From positions 62,001-126,000 of the forward strand of contig JACPJQ010000007.1 in NCBI GenBank assembly GCA_016187465.1: a DNA stretch of 64,000 nucleotides. The letters run 5' to 3'. Below the pieces are notes generated by a model, which was not told the origin of the DNA, made no database searches, and saw only the letters and a list, made by a program, of their open reading frames with translations. The translations under genes were made by a program, and so were the position numbers. Every line of letters starts with the position of its first letter. Position 1 is the first letter of the stretch. This stretch comes from Candidatus Woesearchaeota archaeon. GTDB lineage: Archaea > Nanobdellota > Nanobdellia > Woesearchaeales > GW2011-AR4. This document shows, piece after piece, positions 10,098-20,763 of the stretch.

Positions 10098-11504
10098 TTA
10101 ATTCTGCTCAAATATGCTTCTTTCCAGCTTCAGGCGGCTGTCCGGCTTGTTGACCTCCTCAGGATGCCATATTGTTATCTCTTCCTGGTTTAACAAAATT
10201 CTGTTTACGGCCTCAACTCCCTGCATGAAAGTATGGTCTTGATTAGAAACCTCATATTTCCACCCCCCAAAGCGTCCTCGGGAAAAAATGCCCAAATCGC
10301 CTAAAATCGGCAGGATTTTCAGCGCATCGTCTCTTTGCAGAGAGGGAGTCGGATATCCATATGGCTCAAAATGATGCCAAAAATCCACAATTGCACCTTT
10401 TGATGGTATCAATTTTGTGTTTATGAGCCCCTGAATCACGCCCTCTTCTATTGAAGAATGGTCAACAATTTTATCAGGAGATTCAGACACTTCCACCATT
10501 AAAGACCAGTAATTCTCTATATCCGGAACATTGAAATGGGAATAATTTGAAAACACTGTTGCCCTGTAAAAAGGGCAATCGTCTTCCGGAAAGTACATCC
10601 AGCATTTTTTTTTAAGGTGCTCAGGCGGAGAACCCTTCATCCCTATGCCGAATATGTGGACAGACGAGTGCATTAGTTCGCTCGCCGCCGATTTGTCGTT
10701 TAGGTCCGAGATTGATATCAGTTTGTCCAGAGGAATAGTGCTGATTAGGTAATCAAAATGCTCGATATGGCCATTGTTAAATTTCACATATTTTCTTGAT
10801 GTATTAAGTTCAATGGCTTCATGCCCAAATAACGCTTTGTTATCTATCTTATCATACAATTTTTTCCATATGCGGCCTGTACCGCCTCTTAGAGGAAATC
10901 GGAATGTGTTGTTCGGGCCCCACGACAAATCATCCTGATTGAATAAGATGTTTTCAGTAATGCGCTTTAAGTCAGGCACGGATACTCTTTCGCCAATCCA
11001 GTTGTATGACAGTTGCTCTGGCGGGTACGCCCATACCTTATAGTTATAAGGGAGGAGAAATATCTTTGATATGCCGTGCCCAAATGTTGCAATAATCCAT
11101 TCTTTGAAATTTTCTGGCTTTTTATGCGAATCTCTGTACAAGCCAATTATGCCCGACAAGCACTCCCACATATCTTCTTTGGGCAAGTGCCGAATATTGT
11201 TTTGAAAAGGGTATGGGACAAATCTGTCTCTTATCCAAACCCATGATTCTCTCTCGTGCTTAAGCCATTCATCTTTTAGCAGATAGTCCATAAGCTCGTC
11301 AAAGTACTTATAATGAGAAAATTGGATGTGCCCGCCGATGTCCCACGTAAAGCCTTTTTCATCAATAAAAGATGACGCCAATCCGCCGGGATAGGACAAT
11401 TTTTCAAAAATTTTAAAATTTTTATGCTTTAACTCTTGCAATCTCCATGCTGCGCCAAGCCCGCATGGACCCGTGCCCAATATAATAATTTTATTTTTTG
11501 GCAT
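10098..11504 (-). CDS. FAD/NAD(P)-dependent oxidoreductase, UDP-galactopyranose mutase/protoporphyrinogen-oxidase-like
   Basis: IIILGTGPCGLGAAWRL dinucleotide-binding motif, FEKLSYPGGLASSF, GGHIQFSHYKYFDEL, VPYPFQNN. Confidence 0.8.
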   Translation of the reverse strand: MPKNKIIILGTGPCGLGAAWRLQELKHKNFKIFEKLSYPGGLASSFIDEKGFTWDIGGHIQFSHYKYFDELMDYLLKDEWLKHERESWVWIRDRFVPYPFQNNIRHLPKEDMWECLSGIIGLYRDSHKKPENFKEWIIATFGHGISKIFLLPYNYKVWAYPPEQLSYNWIGERVSVPDLKRITENILFNQDDLSWGPNNTFRFPLRGGTGRIWKKLYDKIDNKALFGHEAIELNTSRKYVKFNNGHIEHFDYLISTIPLDKLISISDLNDKSAASELMHSSVHIFGIGMKGSPPEHLKKKCWMYFPEDDCPFYRATVFSNYSHFNVPDIENYWSLMVEVSESPDKIVDHSSIEEGVIQGLINTKLIPSKGAIVDFWHHFEPYGYPTPSLQRDDALKILPILGDLGIFSRGRFGGWKYEVSNQDHTFMQGVEAVNRILLNQEEITIWHPEEVNKPDSRLKLERSIFEQN

Positions 11505-11524
11505 ATCGATGAAAGTTCTGCACT

Positions 11525-12283
11525 TTATTTTGGAATCTTTTTTAGTACACTGGATAATTTCAACCTGAACAAAATCAATTCTTTTACCACCCTAAAGCAG
11601 ACTTTTATTAACTTCCATTTAACAATAGATATTTTTCCGGTTTTTCTTTCCTTATGGGAGATGGGAATAGCTATTAAATCATGGCCGTCTTTTAAAGCCA
11701 AAATTGATAGGATTATGTTTGGGGCAAATAAGTTTTTTGGCAATACACTCAATAGTTTTTTTAGATAATCTATTCTCATTAGCCTGTAAGGGACATTGGA
11801 GTCTCTTATGTAGCGGCCAAACAATATCATTATTAGCATTAAATTTATTTTTGTTATGATCAGCCTGTGCGAAGGGTCAAATCTCTTAAATCTGTCCCCC
11901 AAAATAAAAACTGATTTATGTCTTTGTTCCCATAATTTATCAAAATCTTCTGTAAAGAATTGATTGTCAGAATCAGTCTGGAAGACCCATCCATGCGGAG
12001 TTTTTGTCGATTCTATGTAGCCCCCGACTATAGTTGTTCCGTGCCCTTCATTGGTTTTATGGATCACCCTAAGATTTTTAAATTCTTTTTTCAATTTATC
12101 CAGCATTTGCCCAGTATTATCCTTGGATCCGTCATTGATAGCAAGCATTTCAGACCCGGTATGCCTGTTAACGACATTCATCCACGAACGAACAACCTTT
12201 TCTATGCAATGTTCTTCATTATAGACGGGCATTACAATTATAAAAGTGTCTTTTTTCTTTTGATTTTTTTTTGTTTCTGCCAT
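11525..12283 (-). CDS. Family 2 glycosyltransferase
   Basis: FIIVMPVYNEEHCIEKVVRSW, AINDGSKDNT, QTDSDNQF. Confidence 0.9.
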   Translation of the reverse strand: MAETKKNQKKKDTFIIVMPVYNEEHCIEKVVRSWMNVVNRHTGSEMLAINDGSKDNTGQMLDKLKKEFKNLRVIHKTNEGHGTTIVGGYIESTKTPHGWVFQTDSDNQFFTEDFDKLWEQRHKSVFILGDRFKRFDPSHRLIITKINLMLIMILFGRYIRDSNVPYRLMRIDYLKKLLSVLPKNLFAPNIILSILALKDGHDLIAIPISHKERKTGKISIVKWKLIKVCFRVVKELILFRLKLSSVLKKIPK

Positions 12284-12318
12284 TTAATTAGCGATAAACT
12301 TATCAAACTTTTCAGTCT

Positions 12319-13356
12319 TTATGGAATTATAAAATGTTTTTCAAGGTCGTTTTCCAGTCTTTTCGAGAAAATGGTGGAGCCATCAATATTCAAATGGCTT
12401 GGGTTATCAAAGTATTCTGGGCTGTCAAAAAATAGCTCATAGTAATCCAAAAGTACATAGTCAACCCCTGAAGCCCTAGTCTGCCGGAGTATGTATTCAT
12501 AATACTTTTTTTTTGATATGTTTAACTGGCGCAGGTCCATTTCAAACTCTTTGCTTACAGGATATATAATGAGCACGATCCTACTCTCGTCTTTTGCCAA
12601 CTCCATTGATTTTAGGAAGAAGTGCCATGAACTGTTTCTGGGTGTTGTATCGTAGAATTGCTTTGAACTCCGTTCGCGAAAAAAACGGAGATTCCTTGCC
12701 ATATCCATCCTTTCCTTTTCCGAGTATCTGGAAAAATCTCCTGTTAAATTGACCCATCCCAGTTCACCCTGCTGCATGCTCCTGCTTTGGTTTGCCAAAA
12801 AAAAGTTTGCGCCGTGCCCTACCACGGGCATGCACCTGGCAATTTTCTCAGTCGGGCTTTCATTAGCAGAAAAACATGCCTTGCGGGCGCTTGTGAAATT
12901 GTTTAACTCGGTATTATTTTTGTTTAGAGCTTCAATTAAATTTACATCCAGCGGCTTGATGTCATCGCTCAATGCACTGGTGAATATTGGCATACTTATC
13001 TCGAAAACGACTGTGTGCATCTTCAGGCCGTTCTCTTTCAGCAAGCTCAATCTGTAAAAGACGTTTTTGTAGTTAAGTCCTGAAGAGCCGAAGTTATAGG
13101 AATTTGGGATATATGCCGGGTTTATATCGGTTTCGGTGTGCGACGAGCCAAAAAAGGCGACATCTAGCTCACGCGCGCCAAATAATGTTGACCAATTCGT
13201 TTGTTGCGGGGCAACAAGCACGGCATTTTTATAAATGCTGTTGATTGTAATGAGAACGATGATTACTAGGGAAATGAATAGAACTGCTTTTAAGTATGTA
13301 TTTCCGAATATTGATTGACTCATTGTCAAATTAGCTGAATTTTTTGTTGGTATCAT
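12319..13356 (-). CDS. SGNH/DltD-AlgJ-like protein, predicted partner of MBOAT acyltransferase
   Basis: N-terminal TM, VAFFGSSHTETDINP and C-terminal NPSHLNIDG; abuts MBOAT gene. Confidence 0.7.
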   Translation of the reverse strand: MIPTKNSANLTMSQSIFGNTYLKAVLFISLVIIVLITINSIYKNAVLVAPQQTNWSTLFGARELDVAFFGSSHTETDINPAYIPNSYNFGSSGLNYKNVFYRLSLLKENGLKMHTVVFEISMPIFTSALSDDIKPLDVNLIEALNKNNTELNNFTSARKACFSANESPTEKIARCMPVVGHGANFFLANQSRSMQQGELGWVNLTGDFSRYSEKERMDMARNLRFFRERSSKQFYDTTPRNSSWHFFLKSMELAKDESRIVLIIYPVSKEFEMDLRQLNISKKKYYEYILRQTRASGVDYVLLDYYELFFDSPEYFDNPSHLNIDGSTIFSKRLENDLEKHFIIP

Positions 13357-15138
13357 TTAAAACTGGATATATATAAACTGCTGTTTTTCAAAAATACCAA
13401 ATACGAGGATTGCCGATATCAAGCTGATGTAAACTGCCCATCTGACTAGTGTTGTTTTTTTTGAAAGAGGGAATGCAGTCGGGTGCTCCTGCAGAAAATG
13501 TACAAGTTCCGCAATGCAGAAGCCAAAAAGGGCTATGAGGATGTGAACTTTAACCAATGGATTGATAAGATTCAGTGAAACCAGATTTAAAAACAATGCC
13601 AGTGTGAGTGTTATGCAAAAATAACCAAACCACTGCATAAACTTAGGAACTCCAGCAAAAACATTGGTATTGTCCAATACGAGTGCCGCACCAAAGAAGA
13701 GAACAAGATAGAGAACATTTGAGGCAAGAACAAAAGTTCCCCAGAACAGAAGGAGCAATACACATATTATAATAACGCCTTTTTTTGCTAATGGATACCC
13801 AGAACGTGATGAGTAAATATCCTTTTGGTTATAAATGTAGGTGAAGAACAGAAATGGCACTAAAACATATAGGAAGTTAAGAAGCCCTTTTAAACCAGCC
13901 GATGAAGAAAAATACGTTAATATGCTGTGAAGTATGAAGAATCCTTCTCCGATTGACTTGGCTCTGAAAAATATCCATGCCAAATTAACGAGCAAGAATG
14001 TCGTTGTTATCTGAAGAACATGATGGAGAGCATCATTCCTACTAATACTTTTTGTTGCAGTGAGTCGATTCCTGATCGGTTCGGTTATCCTTGAGGCAAT
14101 GATGTAAACCGCATGCAGAAGCCCCCAAATTACAAATGTCCAATTAGCGCCATGCCAGAGTCCACTGATTAGGAAGACCACCGCCACATTGATTCCCCAT
14201 CGTACAGAGGATACCCTATTACCGCCCAATGGAATATAGATGTAGTCTCTAAACCAAGACATTAAAGATATGTGCCAGCGCTGCCAAAATTCTGAGATTG
14301 ACTTGGAGAAGTATGGCATCTTAAAATTTTCAGCAAGAGAAAAACCAAGTACCTGAGCTGCCCCGCGGGCAATATCCGTATAGCCTGAAAAATCATTGTA
14401 TATCTGAATTCCAAACAGGACGGTGGCAAAGAATAATTCCGAACCACTATACATGCCAGGGGCATTGTATACCAGAACAACATAATCGCTGATTTGATCT
14501 GCTATAACAACTTTCTTAAAGAATCCCCAGAGCATTAGCAAAGCCCCTTCTTTGACAGCCTCTAAATTGAAAAATTTAAGTTTATGGAACTGGGGCAAAA
14601 GGGCCTGGGGTCGCCCTATAGGGCCGGCAACAATCTGTGGGAAGAACATTATGTATAATGCGTAAATTCCGTAATGGCGCTCCGCATTATGATTGCCTCT
14701 GTAGACCTCTATTATATAACCGAGACTCTGGAATATGTAGAAAGAGATTCCTATAGGGAGAATAAGGGATAAGGTATTTACTGAATAATTCCAGCCTATG
14801 GATTCTGCAAGAAGATTTAAGTTGGAGCCGATGAAGTCAAAATACTTAAAAAAGAATATTACGGAGCAATTGGCTAATATGGTGGAGATAAACAAGAAGG
14901 TTCTATGTTTCCCACGCTTTGCCTCAATTGCAATCGCAGCGAAGTAATCTAATGTTATTATCAGTAAGAGCACCAGAACATATACTGGCACAAATGAAAT
15001 GTAAAATACAAAGCTTGCAAGCAGCAAATATTGCCACTGAAACTTACCCGGTAGGAGGTAATAAAGAGTCGCTACAACAGGAAAAAATACTAAGAAGTTA
15101 ATGGAATTGAATATTAATGACCATTCCACTCTGATCAC
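13357..15138 (-). CDS. MBOAT-family O-acyltransferase (AlgI/DltB-like)
   Basis: IFNSINFLVFFPVVATLYYLLP N-terminus; SGLWHGANWTFVIWGLLHA catalytic-His motif. Confidence 0.92.
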   Translation of the reverse strand: MIRVEWSLIFNSINFLVFFPVVATLYYLLPGKFQWQYLLLASFVFYISFVPVYVLVLLLIITLDYFAAIAIEAKRGKHRTFLFISTILANCSVIFFFKYFDFIGSNLNLLAESIGWNYSVNTLSLILPIGISFYIFQSLGYIIEVYRGNHNAERHYGIYALYIMFFPQIVAGPIGRPQALLPQFHKLKFFNLEAVKEGALLMLWGFFKKVVIADQISDYVVLVYNAPGMYSGSELFFATVLFGIQIYNDFSGYTDIARGAAQVLGFSLAENFKMPYFSKSISEFWQRWHISLMSWFRDYIYIPLGGNRVSSVRWGINVAVVFLISGLWHGANWTFVIWGLLHAVYIIASRITEPIRNRLTATKSISRNDALHHVLQITTTFLLVNLAWIFFRAKSIGEGFFILHSILTYFSSSAGLKGLLNFLYVLVPFLFFTYIYNQKDIYSSRSGYPLAKKGVIIICVLLLLFWGTFVLASNVLYLVLFFGAALVLDNTNVFAGVPKFMQWFGYFCITLTLALFLNLVSLNLINPLVKVHILIALFGFCIAELVHFLQEHPTAFPLSKKTTLVRWAVYISLISAILVFGIFEKQQFIYIQF

Positions 15139-15297
15139 CCCTTAGTTTGTAATCATGTAATCACTCAAAAGATTATCTAGATTTTACCTGACTTCATGGT
15201 CAATTTAAAAACTTTTTTTGTTTCCGCCATTTAATTGATGGATAAGTTAGGACGGGTTCTATGCTATTGCCATATAGTTTCTATTATAGAACCTGCC

Positions 15298-16230
15298 TTA
15301 CTCATAAAACAATTCTTCTTTTCCGAGATTGTCCTTGTACCAGTTGTATGCTTTCTGGATGCCTTCCTGTGCGCTTACCGAAGGTTCCCATCCGAGTGAT
15401 TTTAATTTTTCAATGCTTGGGATTCTTGTCATGATTTCCCTTTCCTTTGTTCTTGTGTCCTTGCCGAAGCCAACAACATTCGGCTTCAGGTTCTTGCCTG
15501 AAATTTTTATTATCAGTTCTGCAAGTTCCTTCATTGTGATCTGGTCGGTGTTTGCTATGTTATATGCTTCTCCTTTTGCGCCTTTTTTCCTGACAGTTTC
15601 AATGCCGCTGACAACATCAGCAATGTAGGTAAAGCACCTTACTTGGGTTCCATCGCCAAAAACTACTGGCTGCTCGTTATTCAAAACCTTTTGTATGAAT
15701 ATTGGCATAACCCATTCAAAGCCCTGCCCGGGCCCGTAGACATTGAACAGCCTTACAGGGTTTATGTCCATGCCGTATTCCTGCACATAGCCTTTTGCAT
15801 ACATCTCTGCTGTCAGTTTTGAAACTCCGTAAATGCTAACTGGGCTTTTTGGACTGTCTTCCTTCAAAGGAATTTCTCTTGCTTCGCCATAGACTTCAGA
15901 AGACGAGGTATAAACTATTTTTTTTACAGTTGTGCCAAGGGCGCATTTAAAGACATTTACAGTTCCATCTATGTTTACTGCTAAAGTGTTCAGGGGTTTT
16001 TTATCAGAATTGACAACACCAAGCTCAGCAGCAAGATGGTAAATCATATCGCAATCGCGCATTTCCCATCTCAAGTCCTCAAGCACAGATTTTTTTACAA
16101 ATTCAAGCTTTGGGTGATTAAACTTTATGGGTTTAATATCAATAACCTTGACTTCGTTTCCTTCATTTAGCAAGTGCCTTACCAAAGTATGCCCAATAAA
16201 TCCATTGCCTCCAGTAACCATTATTTTCAT
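15298..16230 (-). CDS. NAD-dependent epimerase (UDP-glucose 4-epimerase-like)
   Basis: VTGGNGFIGHTL, YTSSSEVYGE, YGVSK. Confidence 0.88.
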   Translation of the reverse strand: MKIMVTGGNGFIGHTLVRHLLNEGNEVKVIDIKPIKFNHPKLEFVKKSVLEDLRWEMRDCDMIYHLAAELGVVNSDKKPLNTLAVNIDGTVNVFKCALGTTVKKIVYTSSSEVYGEAREIPLKEDSPKSPVSIYGVSKLTAEMYAKGYVQEYGMDINPVRLFNVYGPGQGFEWVMPIFIQKVLNNEQPVVFGDGTQVRCFTYIADVVSGIETVRKKGAKGEAYNIANTDQITMKELAELIIKISGKNLKPNVVGFGKDTRTKEREIMTRIPSIEKLKSLGWEPSVSAQEGIQKAYNWYKDNLGKEELFYE

Positions 16231-16334
16231 TTTAAGGCAAGATTTTTTGCTGAATATATAAAATTAACCCCATGATTTATTTTCTATATAGAAAGAATAA
16301 AACTTAATAAGGAGTGTAGTGTTTTCTATTATGA

Positions 16335-17525
16335 ATGAAAATCGTTCATTTAATGGGCTATTTTGTGCCTGAGCTGGGCTATCAGGAGTACTATCTGGCA
16401 AACCAGCACAGGAAAATGGGCCACGATGTCTATGTAATTGCATCTGATTTAGTATACCCATTTCCAAATATAGGGGAGATGCTGAAGGGAGCCGGAGCAA
16501 AAGAAACTTCAAGAAAGAGGCAGGCAGGATTTTCTATTGCGGAAGGCTTAAAGATTTACAGGCTTCCGCATGTGGTGGAGTACAGCGATTTTATACTTTG
16601 CAAAGGTTTGCGCAAAACACTTGAAAAAATAAAGCCGGATGTTGTGTTTGCCCATGAAAGCAGGCAGGGCTTGCCGGCAATAGGCGCTTACTACAAAAAC
16701 AAGGTTGGCTACAAGCTTGTTGTTGACCAGCATGACTTTTACCATAAAATACCCAACCATCCCTTGTGGAAAAAGGTTTTGAGATTTTTGGACTACCTTT
16801 GCTTTAGGAGATTTGTTGTGAATTACAGCCTAAGGAAAGCGGACAAAATTGTTGCGGTGACGAATGAAACAAAAGATTTTCTGACAAAAACACATAAAAT
16901 AAATCCAAAAAGAATTTTAATGGTGCCTTTGGGTGTTGATATAAGCTTTTTCAGATTTGACAGCAAAGCAAGGTTAAGCATAAGAAAAAAACTCGGGATA
17001 AAAGAGTCGGATGTTGCTTTGGTGTTTTCAGGCACTATAGTAAGAAGGAAAGGCATAGAGCTTTTGCTTGAGGCTTTGTCTGAAATAGAAAATAAAAATA
17101 TAAAATTAATCATAGTCGGAAGCGGAGAATCAGATTATATGCAGGAACTGAAAGATCTGGCAAAAAGATTAGGCATAGATGATAAATGCGCCTTTACCGG
17201 CTTTGTGAAAAAAGACGATGTCAAAGATTATTTTTCAGCTGCGGACATTGGGGTTTGGCCAGGCAATAACTCAGTAAGCATCATGGAGGCAATGGCCTGT
17301 AAACTGCCAATAGTAATGGTTGACTTACAATTGAACCATTTAATCGGCTATGGAAACGGGCTGAAGTTTCCGCAGCACGACAAGGAAAAACTGAAGGAAT
17401 CATTAAAGAGATTAATTGATAATAAGAATTTAAGAATGAAAATGGCTAATAATTCTTTAAGTGCAATAAAAAAGCATTACAGTTACGATGCAATTGCGCA
17501 AGATTTTCTTGATTTGGCAAATTAA
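16335..17525 (+). CDS. GT4 glycosyltransferase
   Basis: LVFSGTIVRRKGIELLLEAL; SIMEAMACKLPIVMVD. Confidence 0.9.
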   Translation: MKIVHLMGYFVPELGYQEYYLANQHRKMGHDVYVIASDLVYPFPNIGEMLKGAGAKETSRKRQAGFSIAEGLKIYRLPHVVEYSDFILCKGLRKTLEKIKPDVVFAHESRQGLPAIGAYYKNKVGYKLVVDQHDFYHKIPNHPLWKKVLRFLDYLCFRRFVVNYSLRKADKIVAVTNETKDFLTKTHKINPKRILMVPLGVDISFFRFDSKARLSIRKKLGIKESDVALVFSGTIVRRKGIELLLEALSEIENKNIKLIIVGSGESDYMQELKDLAKRLGIDDKCAFTGFVKKDDVKDYFSAADIGVWPGNNSVSIMEAMACKLPIVMVDLQLNHLIGYGNGLKFPQHDKEKLKESLKRLIDNKNLRMKMANNSLSAIKKHYSYDAIAQDFLDLAN

Positions 17526-18586
17526 ATTTTGTCTATTATTCTGGCAATGTTTTTTGAGGCATAACCATTGCCGTAATCCTCGTGCTGCTTTCCTTTCGGG
17601 CTGAAATTCTTTATAGCATTAAGAATTTTTGATTTGTCCGCTCCTGTGAGGAGGTTCCAGCCATCGCTTACTGTTTCCGCCCATTCTGTTGTATCTCTTA
17701 AAGTTACACAAGGCACTTTGAAAAAATATGCTTCTTTCTGCATGCCGCCTGAATCTGTCAATATTTTCGAGGAATTCTTTTCAAGAACCAGCATATCCAT
17801 ATAGCCCATAGGCTTCGTTACAATTACATTAGTTTTTTTCAATTTCTTGTCCAATTCATATAAATGAATATATTTCTCGGCCCTCGGATGTACCGGAAAG
17901 ATTATTTTTTCTCTTGATTCCGTAAAAGCACTTATAATTGCAGACATGTTTTTCTTATCATCTGTATTGCCCGCCCTGTGGACAGTGGCAACCATGTAGC
18001 TTTTGCTTTTCAATTTTAATTTTTTAAGAATATTTGATTTTTTCTCAGCAATGCCGATATTCTCCTTGATTGCGTCTATCATCACATCCCCAACATTAAA
18101 TACATTTTTTGCAATCCCCTCCCTCTTTAGATTTTGAACTGCTGTTTTTGTCGAGCAAAATAAGGCATCAGATACGTGGTCTGCAACAATCCTGTTGATT
18201 TCTTCTGGCATAGACTTGTCAAAGCTCCTCATCCCGGACTCTATGTGCGCAAGCTTTAAGTTCAGTTTTGAAGCTGCCAGCGCGCCTGCAAGAGTTGTAT
18301 TTGTGTCGCCTGAGACAATGACCAAGTCTGGTTTTTCCTTAAGCAGGATATCTTCAATCTTGGCTAGCATCTCTGCTGTCTGTTTTCCATGAGGGCCTGA
18401 GCCAATGCCTAAGTTGTAATCGGGCTCCGGAATTTTCAAGTCAGAAAAAAATACCTTTGACATCTCATAATCGTAATGCTGACCTGTGTGTATTATTATT
18501 TCTTCATGATTTTTCCTCAATTCCTTGACCAGAGGCGCTTCCTTGATAAACTCAGGCCTGGCGCCTATAACAGAGACAATTTTCAT
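17522..18586 (-). CDS. wecB: UDP-N-acetylglucosamine 2-epimerase (non-hydrolysing; WecB/WbpI class)
   Basis: IGARPEFIKEAPLV, HTGQHYDYEMS, VSGDTNTTLAGALAA, HIESGMRS. Confidence 0.94.
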   Translation of the reverse strand: MKIVSVIGARPEFIKEAPLVKELRKNHEEIIIHTGQHYDYEMSKVFFSDLKIPEPDYNLGIGSGPHGKQTAEMLAKIEDILLKEKPDLVIVSGDTNTTLAGALAASKLNLKLAHIESGMRSFDKSMPEEINRIVADHVSDALFCSTKTAVQNLKREGIAKNVFNVGDVMIDAIKENIGIAEKKSNILKKLKLKSKSYMVATVHRAGNTDDKKNMSAIISAFTESREKIIFPVHPRAEKYIHLYELDKKLKKTNVIVTKPMGYMDMLVLEKNSSKILTDSGGMQKEAYFFKVPCVTLRDTTEWAETVSDGWNLLTGADKSKILNAIKNFSPKGKQHEDYGNGYASKNIARIIDKI

Positions 18587-18588
18587 TT

Positions 18589-19767
18589 TCAGCCTAGAAC
18601 ATTTTTAACATCAACAACTTTGTTTTTTATAGATTTTAATTTGTTTTTATATTGGGATTCTTTGTTCATTAGTATAATGGCATCAATTTTTTTAAAATCG
18701 TCAAGGTATTTGACACTGAATTCTTTCTCAATTTCCTCTTTAGAATATAAGGGATCCAGTCCATAAACTTCATAGCCTTTTTTCTTTAGCAGCCTAATCA
18801 AGTCAATTGACCTGCTGTAGGCTTTTTCCTTTACACCCTCCCTGTAGCTTAACCCCATTACTCCGACTCTTTTTCCACCGAATTTTTCTATTTTTTTTGC
18901 ATAATAGTTTATCATGTCATCATTGATATTTCTCGCAAGCTTAATTAGTGGCACATTCGTTTCATTTATCAGAAACCATGGATAGACCGGAATGCAGTGC
19001 CCGCCAACATTTCCCGGCTCGAGAATATTGCAATATTGATGTTTTGCAGCTTCTTTCACCTCCCAAAAATCAATCCCGTAATGCTCTGAAACTTTAAATA
19101 GCTCGTTGGCCAATGCAATGTTGACATCCCTGTAAATGCCTTCTGCTATTTTTGCAAGCTCTGCGGTCCTTGAATTGCTAACTTTGATTGGCATTGCAAA
19201 TTTTTTGTAAAGATTGAAAGCCTTATCTGTACTTTTTTTGCTTACGCCTCCTACAAGTTTTGGAAATTCCTTGAACCTCGATATTGCATAGCCTGTCATT
19301 ATCCTTTCAGGGCTGTAAGCTAGGTAAAAATCTTTCCCTGCTTTCAAGCCGGAATTTTTTTCCAGAATATCTCTAACTATTGTTTCTGTCGTTTTAATTG
19401 GAACTGTCGTTTCCAAAACAACCAAGTCATTCTTTTTCAAGCCTTTTCCGACATTTTCAAGCGCTTTTTTTATTAAAGAAAAGTCGGGCTTTTTGTCCTC
19501 GTCAATAAAAAGAGGAACAATTATTATGTGCGTATTGCTTTCCTTTGCAGCAGCTATTGGGTCAGAGACGGCCTTGAGCCTTTTGCCTCCATATTTTTTT
19601 ATCAGTTCGCTTAAACCTTGCTCCTCCTTGATTGGATTTATTCCCTTGTTGATCAATTCAGTTTTTGATTTATCTAAATCGACTCCTATAACTTCCAGCC
19701 CTGCATCTGCTATGACTGCCGCCAACGGCAGGCCTGCTTTTCCCAAACCAACGACGCTTACTTTCAT
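18589..19767 (-). CDS. Nucleotide-sugar dehydrogenase (UDP-HexNAc 6-dehydrogenase, WecC/WbpA class)
   Basis: VVGLGKAGLPLAAVIADAG, ETTVPIKTTE, NVGGHCIPVYPWFLI. Confidence 0.9.
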   Translation of the reverse strand: MKVSVVGLGKAGLPLAAVIADAGLEVIGVDLDKSKTELINKGINPIKEEQGLSELIKKYGGKRLKAVSDPIAAAKESNTHIIIVPLFIDEDKKPDFSLIKKALENVGKGLKKNDLVVLETTVPIKTTETIVRDILEKNSGLKAGKDFYLAYSPERIMTGYAISRFKEFPKLVGGVSKKSTDKAFNLYKKFAMPIKVSNSRTAELAKIAEGIYRDVNIALANELFKVSEHYGIDFWEVKEAAKHQYCNILEPGNVGGHCIPVYPWFLINETNVPLIKLARNINDDMINYYAKKIEKFGGKRVGVMGLSYREGVKEKAYSRSIDLIRLLKKKGYEVYGLDPLYSKEEIEKEFSVKYLDDFKKIDAIILMNKESQYKNKLKSIKNKVVDVKNVLG

Positions 19768-20759
19768 AATGCAATGACCTTGTTTTTTTTTGATGACTCG
19801 ATGAATTTCTGAGCGATATTCAAGGCGTCTAGACCATCCTTACCTGTAACAGGAACACTTTTATTTTTTAATATGCTCTCTATAAATGCCTCCAATTCAT
19901 TTTTTAGCGGCTCTTCCTGCCTTATTTTAACCTGTATTTTTTTACCTTCAAGCACATTCATAAAGTTGCTGTTGTAGTCAGGCTTTTTTGCAAACTCATT
20001 TTCATAGAAATAAAATTCCTGAGTAAGATAATTTGCAACTAACATGCCCTTCTCTCCTGTCACTGTTATTTCCCTGACTTTTTTTGGGGTAAGCCAATTG
20101 GCATTTATAACTCCAAGTATGTCGTTTTCAAACCTTAATGTTCCTATAAGCAGGTCTTCATGAGCAGAGTGTATTCTCTGTGCTGTCTCGGCATATATCC
20201 TCTTTATTCTTGATCCAATTATGTGCTTTAGGATATCAATCTCATGAATGGCAAGGTCGACTATAACTCCGACGTCGACAACTCTTTGCGGAAATGGGCT
20301 AAGTCTCGCGCAATGCACTTTGTATATTTTTCCTAATTCACCATTTCCTATTTTCCTTTTTAATTCCATTACGACCGGGTTAAATCTTTCAATGTGCCCC
20401 ACCATAAGCTTCACATTGTTTTTGTTTGCCTCGCTTATGATTTCTTTTGCTTCTTCTACTGTCGCCGCAATAGGCTTTTCCACGAGCGCATTAAGCTTTT
20501 TTCTTATGCAATCAATCGCTACCTTTTTGTGAAATTTTGTCGGTACGCATATGGAAACTGCACTCAAGTTTTCCTTTTTGAGCATCTCATTGTAATCTGT
20601 GTAATGCCTTATCCCATATTTCTCTGCAATGCCTCTTGCCGTTTCCTCGTTGCTGTCGCATACTGCAGCCAGTTCTACATTTTTTAGAGTGCAATAAACT
20701 CTTGCATGGCTTTTGCCCATTGAACCTACCCCTATGACAGCAACTTTAAGTTTATCCAT
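19764..20759 (-). CDS. Gfo/Idh/MocA-family oxidoreductase (WbpB/WlbA-like)
   Basis: KVAVIGVGSMGKSHARVY, VEKPIA, DLAIHEIDIL; start MDKLKV at 20759 preferred. Confidence 0.9.
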   Translation of the reverse strand: MDKLKVAVIGVGSMGKSHARVYCTLKNVELAAVCDSNEETARGIAEKYGIRHYTDYNEMLKKENLSAVSICVPTKFHKKVAIDCIRKKLNALVEKPIAATVEEAKEIISEANKNNVKLMVGHIERFNPVVMELKRKIGNGELGKIYKVHCARLSPFPQRVVDVGVIVDLAIHEIDILKHIIGSRIKRIYAETAQRIHSAHEDLLIGTLRFENDILGVINANWLTPKKVREITVTGEKGMLVANYLTQEFYFYENEFAKKPDYNSNFMNVLEGKKIQVKIRQEEPLKNELEAFIESILKNKSVPVTGKDGLDALNIAQKFIESSKKNKVIAL

Positions 20760-20763
20760 TTTA

